From positions 1-64,000 of the forward strand of contig NZ_JAATUR010000016.1 in assembly GCF_011881725.1 (NCBI RefSeq): a DNA stretch of 64,000 nucleotides, read 5' to 3'. Under the pieces are notes generated by a model. The model made no database searches. It was not told the origin of the DNA and saw nothing but the letters and a program-made list of their open reading frames with translations. This DNA comes from Escherichia coli (GTDB lineage Bacteria; Pseudomonadota; Gammaproteobacteria; Enterobacterales; Enterobacteriaceae). The position numbers were made by a program, and so were the translations under genes. Position 1 is the stretch's first letter, and each line of letters opens with the position of its first letter. Shown piece after piece: positions 58,941 through 64,000 of this stretch.

Positions 58941-59702
58941 ATGGTTTCAACATTCACATCTGCCTCACGCAGCGGTTTTTACTATTTTGCGCAAGGCTGG
59001 AAGCTCGTCTCGCAACCTGGGATTCGGCGTTTTGTCATCTTACCGCTGTTGATCAATATATTGTTGATGGGTGGCGCATTCTGGTGGCTCTTTAGCCAAC
59101 TGGATGTCTGGATCCCATCGTTAATGAGCCACGTACCTGACTGGCTGCAATGGTTGAGCTATTTGTTGTGGCCTGTAGCGGTTATCTCCGTGCTACTGGT
59201 TTTTGGCTATTTCTTCTCCACCATCGCCAACTGGATTGCCGCACCATTTAACGGTTTGTTGGCTGAACAACTGGAAGCAAGGCTGACTGGCGCTACGCCA
59301 CCGGATACCGGGATTTTCGGCATCATGAAAGATGTGCCGCGGATTATGAAACGTGAATGGCAAAAGTTTGCCTGGTATCTGCCGCGCGCGATTGTATTGC
59401 TGATCCTTTACTTCATCCCGGGCATTGGGCAAACCGTCGCACCGGTGCTGTGGTTCCTGTTCAGCGCCTGGATGTTAGCCATCCAGTACTGCGACTATCC
59501 GTTCGATAACCACAAAGTGCCATTCAAAGATATGCGCACTGCCCTGCGCACGCGCAAGATCACTAATATGCAGTTTGGTGCTTTAACCAGCCTGTTCACA
59601 ATGATCCCGGTACTCAACCTGTTCATCATGCCGGTGGCCGTTTGTGGCGCTACGGCGATGTGGGTCGATTGCTACCGCGCTAAATATGCATTATGGCGGT
59701 AA
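58941..59702 (+). CDS. cysZ: CysZ, sulfate permease
   Basis: A 253-residue inner-membrane protein that imports sulfate for cysteine synthesis. It has four main hydrophobic segments, the last two in a hairpin ([20 protein letters not shown] and [19 protein letters not shown]). It matches K-12 CysZ with few changes. It lies upstream of cysK with a gap of 184 bases that holds a hairpin and the cysK promoter. Confidence 0.95.
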   Translation: MVSTFTSASRSGFYYFAQGWKLVSQPGIRRFVILPLLINILLMGGAFWWLFSQLDVWIPSLMSHVPDWLQWLSYLLWPVAVISVLLVFGYFFSTIANWIAAPFNGLLAEQLEARLTGATPPDTGIFGIMKDVPRIMKREWQKFAWYLPRAIVLLILYFIPGIGQTVAPVLWFLFSAWMLAIQYCDYPFDNHKVPFKDMRTALRTRKITNMQFGALTSLFTMIPVLNLFIMPVAVCGATAMWVDCYRAKYALWR

Positions 59703-59739
59703 TAATTTACCGATTATTTTGTAAACATTATGTGTGGAA

Positions 59740-59762
59740 CAGGGGTGGCTTATGCCGCCCCT
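59740..59762. terminator. Hairpin after cysZ
   Basis: AGGGGTGGC pairs with GCCGCCCCT (one G-T pair) about 40 bases after the cysZ stop, followed by TATTCC. It likely separates cysZ from cysK. Confidence 0.6.
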
Positions 59763-59886
59763 TATTCCATCTAGCAAGTCATTATTTCCCTTCTGCATAT
59801 AGATATGCTAAATCCTTACTTCCGCATATTCTCTGAGCGGGTATGCTACCTGTTGTATCCCAATTTCATATAGTTAAGGACAGGCC

Positions 59887-60858
59887 ATGAGTAAGATTTT
59901 TGAAGATAACTCGCTGACTATCGGTCACACACCGCTGGTTCGCCTGAATCGCATCGGTAACGGACGTATTCTGGCGAAGGTGGAATCTCGTAACCCCAGC
60001 TTCAGCGTTAAATGCCGTATCGGTGCCAATATGATTTGGGATGCCGAAAAGCGCGGCGTACTGAAACCGGGCGTTGAGCTGGTGGAGCCAACCAGCGGTA
60101 ATACCGGGATTGCACTGGCATATGTGGCTGCCGCTCGCGGTTACAAACTCACCCTGACCATGCCGGAAACCATGAGTATTGAACGCCGCAAGCTGTTGAA
60201 AGCGTTAGGTGCAAACCTGGTGCTGACCGAAGGTGCTAAAGGCATGAAAGGCGCAATCCAGAAAGCAGAAGAAATTGTCGCCAGCAATCCAGAGAAATAC
60301 CTGCTGCTGCAACAATTCAGCAATCCGGCAAACCCTGAAATTCACGAAAAAACTACCGGTCCTGAGATCTGGGAAGATACTGACGGTCAGGTTGATGTAT
60401 TTATTGCTGGCGTGGGTACTGGCGGTACGCTGACCGGCGTCAGCCGCTACATTAAAGGCACCAAAGGCAAGACCGATCTCATCTCTGTCGCCGTTGAGCC
60501 AACAGATTCTCCGGTTATCGCCCAGGCGCTGGCAGGTGAAGAGATTAAACCTGGCCCGCATAAAATTCAGGGTATTGGCGCTGGTTTTATTCCGGCTAAC
60601 CTTGATCTCAAGCTGGTCGATAAAGTTATTGGCATCACCAATGAAGAAGCAATTTCTACCGCACGTCGTCTGATGGAAGAAGAAGGCATTCTTGCCGGGA
60701 TCTCTTCCGGCGCAGCTGTTGCTGCAGCGTTGAAACTACAAGAAGATGAAAGCTTTACCAATAAGAATATTGTGGTTATTCTACCATCATCGGGTGAGCG
60801 TTATTTAAGCACTGCACTGTTTGCCGATCTCTTTACCGAGAAAGAATTGCAACAGTAA
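59887..60858 (+). CDS. cysK: CysK, O-acetylserine sulfhydrylase A
   Basis: A 323-residue PLP enzyme that makes L-cysteine from O-acetylserine and sulfide. The PLP-binding Lys42 is in SFSVKCRIG, the Asn-loop in [11 protein letters not shown] (about residues 68-78), and the phosphate-binding loop in [10 protein letters not shown] (about residues 175-184). It is full length and nearly identical to K-12. Expression depends on CysB and a TATGCT -10-like element lies at about 59850. A strong terminator follows. Confidence 0.97.
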   Translation: MSKIFEDNSLTIGHTPLVRLNRIGNGRILAKVESRNPSFSVKCRIGANMIWDAEKRGVLKPGVELVEPTSGNTGIALAYVAAARGYKLTLTMPETMSIERRKLLKALGANLVLTEGAKGMKGAIQKAEEIVASNPEKYLLLQQFSNPANPEIHEKTTGPEIWEDTDGQVDVFIAGVGTGGTLTGVSRYIKGTKGKTDLISVAVEPTDSPVIAQALAGEEIKPGPHKIQGIGAGFIPANLDLKLVDKVIGITNEEAISTARRLMEEEGILAGISSGAAVAAALKLQEDESFTNKNIVVILPSSGERYLSTALFADLFTEKELQQ

Positions 60859-60880
60859 TGCCAGCTTGTAAGAAATGCGT

Positions 60881-60909
60881 AAAAAAGCACCTTTTCAGGT
60901 GCTTTTTTG
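60881..60909 (+). terminator. cysK terminator
   Basis: AAAAAAGCACCTT-TTC-AGGTGCTTTTTT, a long A/T-flanked rho-independent hairpin 22 bases after the cysK stop. Confidence 0.92.
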
Positions 60910-61019
60910 TGGCCTGCTTCAAACTTTCGCCCCTCCTGGCATTGATTCAACTTGTCGGAACTGGTATTTAACCTGACTAATTATTTTGATGCGCGAAATT
61001 AATCGTTACAGGAAAAGCC

Positions 61020-61050
61020 TTAGCTGAATCGATTTTATGATTTGGTTCAA
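61020..61050 (+). promoter_or_regulatory. Cra and CRP sites in the ptsH control region
   Basis: GCTGAATCGATTTTA (61023-61037) matches the Cra/FruR site pattern TGAAWCGNT. Overlapping it downstream, TTATGATTTGGTTCAAAT resembles a weak CRP site (TGTGA-N6-TCACA). Both factors are known to act on the ptsHI-crr promoters. The whole 60910-61240 leader has no gene and carries several promoters in K-12. Confidence 0.6.
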
Positions 61051-61240
61051 ATCTTCCTTTAGCGGCATAATGTTTAATGACGAACGAAACGTCAGCGGCC
61101 AACATCCGCCAGCGATGGACTGTATAGAGCACTTCGTGCGTCGCGTCTGTTAAAACTGGCGCTAACAATACAGGCTAAAGTCAAACCGCCAGGCTAGACT
61201 TTAGTTCCACAACACTAAACCTATAAGTTGGGGAAATACA

Positions 61241-61498
61241 ATGTTCCAGCAAGAAGTTACCATTACCGCTCCGAACGGTCTGCACACCCGCCCTGCTGCC
61301 CAGTTTGTAAAAGAAGCTAAGGGCTTCACTTCTGAAATTACTGTGACTTCCAACGGCAAAAGCGCCAGCGCGAAAAGCCTGTTTAAACTGCAGACTCTGG
61401 GCCTGACTCAAGGTACCGTTGTGACTATCTCCGCAGAAGGCGAAGACGAGCAGAAAGCGGTTGAACATCTGGTTAAACTGATGGCGGAACTCGAGTAA
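61241..61498 (+). CDS. ptsH: PtsH, HPr phosphocarrier protein
   Basis: An 85-residue HPr, the general PTS phosphocarrier that passes phosphate from Enzyme I to sugar-specific EIIA proteins. The active His15 is in [12 protein letters not shown], and Ser46 lies in SAKSLFKL, typical of the fold. It is identical in layout to K-12. It is first in ptsH-ptsI-crr, 44 bases before ptsI. Confidence 0.98.
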
Positions 61499-61542
61499 TT
61501 TCCCGGGTTCTTTTAAAAATCAGTCACAAGTAAGGTAGGGTT

Positions 61543-63270
61543 ATGATTTCAGGCATTTTAGCATCCCCGGGTATCGCTTTCGGTAAAGCTCTGCTTTTGA
61601 AAGAAGACGAAATCGTCATTGACCGGAAAAAAATTTCTGCCGACCAGGTTGATCAGGAAGTTGAACGTTTTCTGAGCGGTCGTGCCAAGGCATCAGCCCA
61701 GCTGGAAACGATCAAAACGAAAGCTGGTGAAACGTTCGGTGAAGAAAAAGAAGCCATCTTCGAAGGGCATATTATGCTGCTCGAAGATGAGGAGCTGGAG
61801 CAGGAAATCATAGCCCTGATTAAAGATAAGCACATGACCGCTGATGCAGCTGCTCATGAAGTTATCGAAGGTCAGGCTTCTGCCCTGGAAGAACTGGATG
61901 ACGAATACCTGAAAGAGCGTGCGGCTGACGTACGTGATATCGGTAAGCGCCTGCTGCGCAACATCCTGGGGCTGAAGATTATCGACCTGAGCGCCATTCA
62001 GGATGAAGTCATCCTGGTTGCCGCTGATCTGACGCCATCTGAAACCGCACAGCTGAACCTGAAGAAGGTACTGGGTTTCATCACCGATGCAGGTGGCCGT
62101 ACTTCCCACACATCTATCATGGCGCGTTCTCTGGAACTGCCAGCCATCGTGGGTACCGGTAGCGTCACCTCTCAGGTGAAAAACGACGACTATCTGATTC
62201 TGGATGCCGTAAACAATCAGGTTTACGTCAATCCAACCAATGAAGTTATTGATAAAATGCGCGCCGTTCAGGAGCAAGTTGCTTCTGAAAAAGCAGAGCT
62301 TGCTAAGCTGAAAGATCTGCCAGCTATTACGCTGGACGGTCACCAGGTCGAAGTGTGCGCTAACATCGGTACTGTTCGTGACGTTGAAGGTGCAGAACGT
62401 AACGGCGCTGAAGGCGTTGGTCTGTATCGTACCGAATTCCTGTTCATGGACCGCGACGCGCTGCCAACTGAAGAAGAACAGTTTGCTGCTTACAAAGCGG
62501 TGGCTGAAGCGTGTGGCTCACAGGCAGTTATCGTTCGTACCATGGACATCGGCGGCGATAAAGAGCTGCCATACATGAACTTCCCGAAAGAAGAGAACCC
62601 GTTCCTCGGCTGGCGCGCCATCCGTATCGCGATGGATCGTAAAGAGATCCTGCGCGATCAACTTCGCGCTATCCTGCGCGCCTCTGCTTTCGGTAAATTG
62701 CGCATTATGTTCCCGATGATTATCTCTGTTGAAGAAGTGCGTGCACTGCGCAAAGAGATTGAAATCTACAAACAAGAACTGCGCGATGAAGGTAAAGCGT
62801 TTGACGAGTCAATTGAAATCGGCGTAATGGTGGAAACACCGGCTGCCGCAACAATTGCACGTCATTTGGCCAAAGAAGTTGATTTCTTTAGTATCGGCAC
62901 CAATGATTTAACGCAGTACACTCTGGCAGTTGACCGTGGTAATGATATGATTTCACACCTTTACCAGCCAATGTCACCGTCCGTGCTGAACTTGATCAAG
63001 CAAGTTATTGATGCTTCTCATGCTGAAGGCAAATGGACAGGTATGTGTGGTGAGCTTGCTGGCGATGAACGTGCTACACTTCTGTTGCTGGGGATGGGTC
63101 TGGACGAATTCTCTATGAGCGCCATTTCTATCCCGCGCATTAAGAAGATTATCCGTAACACGAACTTCGAAGATGCGAAGGTGTTAGCAGAGCAGGCTCT
63201 TGCTCAACCGACAACGGACGAGTTAATGACGCTGGTTAACAAGTTCATTGAAGAAAAAACAATCTGCTAA
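61543..63270 (+). CDS. ptsI: PtsI, Enzyme I of the PTS
   Basis: A 575-residue Enzyme I that takes phosphate from PEP to its His189 ([10 protein letters not shown]) and then to HPr His15. The N-terminal HPr-binding domain (about 1-230) precedes the PEP-binding TIM barrel with [20 protein letters not shown] and the catalytic Cys502 region (GMCGELAGD). Full length. It is the paralogue of the Enzyme I part of FryA in this same window. Confidence 0.98.
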   Translation: MISGILASPGIAFGKALLLKEDEIVIDRKKISADQVDQEVERFLSGRAKASAQLETIKTKAGETFGEEKEAIFEGHIMLLEDEELEQEIIALIKDKHMTADAAAHEVIEGQASALEELDDEYLKERAADVRDIGKRLLRNILGLKIIDLSAIQDEVILVAADLTPSETAQLNLKKVLGFITDAGGRTSHTSIMARSLELPAIVGTGSVTSQVKNDDYLILDAVNNQVYVNPTNEVIDKMRAVQEQVASEKAELAKLKDLPAITLDGHQVEVCANIGTVRDVEGAERNGAEGVGLYRTEFLFMDRDALPTEEEQFAAYKAVAEACGSQAVIVRTMDIGGDKELPYMNFPKEENPFLGWRAIRIAMDRKEILRDQLRAILRASAFGKLRIMFPMIISVEEVRALRKEIEIYKQELRDEGKAFDESIEIGVMVETPAAATIARHLAKEVDFFSIGTNDLTQYTLAVDRGNDMISHLYQPMSPSVLNLIKQVIDASHAEGKWTGMCGELAGDERATLLLLGMGLDEFSMSAISIPRIKKIIRNTNFEDAKVLAEQALAQPTTDELMTLVNKFIEEKTIC

Positions 63271-63310
63271 TCCACGAGATGCGGCCCAATTTACTGCTTA
63301 GGAGAAGATC

Positions 63311-63820
63311 ATGGGTTTGTTCGATAAACTGAAATCTCTGGTTTCCGACGACAAGAAGGATACCGGAACTATTGAGATCATTGCTCCGCTCTCTGGCGAG
63401 ATCGTCAATATCGAAGACGTGCCGGATGTCGTTTTTGCGGAAAAAATCGTTGGTGATGGTATTGCTATCAAACCAACTGGTAACAAAATGGTCGCTCCGG
63501 TTGACGGCACCATTGGTAAAATTTTTGAAACCAACCATGCGTTCTCTATCGAATCTGATAGCGGCGTTGAGCTGTTCGTCCACTTCGGTATCGACACCGT
63601 TGAACTGAAAGGCGAAGGCTTCAAGCGTATTGCTGAAGAAGGTCAGCGCGTGAAAGTTGGCGATACTGTGATTGAATTCGATCTGCCGCTGCTGGAAGAG
63701 AAAGCCAAGTCTACCCTGACTCCGGTTGTTATCTCCAACATGGACGAAATCAAAGAACTGATCAAACTGTCCGGTAGCGTGACTGTGGGTGAAACCCCGG
63801 TTATCCGCATCAAGAAGTAA
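63311..63820 (+). CDS. crr: Crr, EIIA-Glc
   Basis: A 169-residue glucose-specific EIIA, which passes phosphate from HPr to PtsG and controls adenylate cyclase, glycerol kinase and LacY-type permeases (inducer exclusion). The phospho-His is residue 91 (His90 in mature numbering) in [14 protein letters not shown], with the second conserved His at 76 in TNHAFSI. CscB, a LacY relative in this strain, is a plausible but unproven target of inducer exclusion. It is the last gene of the pts operon. Confidence 0.98.
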
Positions 63821-63834
63821 TTCTTGCCGCAGTG

Positions 63835-63864
63835 AAAAATGGCGCCCATCGGCGCCATTTTTTT
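63835..63864. terminator. crr/pdxK bidirectional terminator
   Basis: AAATGGCGCC-CATC-GGCGCCATTT, a perfect 10-bp stem with A and T runs either side, between converging crr and pdxK. Confidence 0.93.
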
Positions 63865-64000
63865 ATGCTTCCGCTAGTGGCGGCAAAATCAATTCATCAC
63901 TTTCATGCTGATGGGTGTAGCGCATCACTTCCAGTACGCGCAGACCTGCACTGTGTACCGCGTCGGTTAACGCCTTCCCTTTCAGCAAGCCACTAATAAG
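63863..64000 (-). CDS. pdxK: PdxK, pyridoxal/pyridoxine kinase (3' part)
   Basis: Only the last 45 codons are in the window, reading [20 protein letters not shown] and ending LILPPLAEA. This matches the C-terminus of K-12 PdxK, a PfkB-related vitamin B6 kinase. The rest of the gene continues beyond the right edge. It converges on crr with a shared terminator. Confidence 0.93.
   Translation of the reverse strand, partial: LISGLLKGKALTDAVHSAGLRVLEVMRYTHQHESDELILPPLAEA

Overview
The window is chromosomal DNA of Escherichia coli, or something extremely close to it. Nearly every protein matches, from memory, a known E. coli product at near-identical length, and the gene order follows the K-12 segment from torI/dsd to crr/pdxK. 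It is not K-12 itself. It carries the sucrose genes cscB, cscK, cscA and cscR where K-12 has dsdC and most of dsdX. Its xap locus carries two extra genes and has diverged noticeably from the K-12 proteins I remember.

Layout. (1) 1-300: right end of a KplE1-type prophage, with torI and an attR that copies the 3' end of tRNA-Arg argW. (2) 300-5670: sucrose cassette; cscKB and cscA are divergent from a control region with two identical CscR operators and a CRP site, and cscR converges on cscA. (3) 5670-7127: a 3' scrap of dsdX, then intact dsdA. (4) 7250-21014: the EvgA-controlled acid and multidrug region (emrKY, evgAS, yfdE-yfdV-oxc-frc, yfdX), with three EvgA boxes. (5) 21310-24907: ypdI, yfdY, lpxP, ypdK, alaC. 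(6) 25283-34854: the ypdAB pyruvate-sensing pair, ypdC, and the opposing fryB-fryC-ypdF-ypdE-fryA PTS/peptidase operon. (7) 35073-43098: glk, yfeO, ypeC, a REP pair, mntH, nupC, pdeA. (8) 43305-46591: two tRNA-Ala, yfeC-yfeD, gltX, three tRNA-Val and one tRNA-Lys, then a repeated copy of the tRNA-Lys 3' end. (9) 46799-53393: an enlarged purine nucleoside locus: xapR, xapB, xapA, a tandem nucleoside-deoxyribosyltransferase-like gene, a NupG paralogue and yfeN. (10) 53432-64000: yfeR/yfeH, ypeB, ligA, zipA, cysZ, cysK, ptsH-ptsI-crr and the 3' end of pdxK.

How the genes work together. Several blocks supply carbon uptake: sucrose (csc), the general PTS (ptsHI-crr), glucokinase, the Fry PTS and nucleoside transporters. 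The most distinctive accessory feature is the two-gene insertion at 50131-52370. With xapB, xapA and yfeN it would give a possible route from outer-membrane nucleoside channel, through inner-membrane transporters, to phosphorolysis or base exchange. Two similar TCAA-N7-TTGA dyads, upstream of xapA and in the nupG-paralogue/yfeN gap, could be shared LysR-type operators (perhaps for XapR); this is inference. Assignments rest on recalled family sequences and visible motifs; no database search was run.
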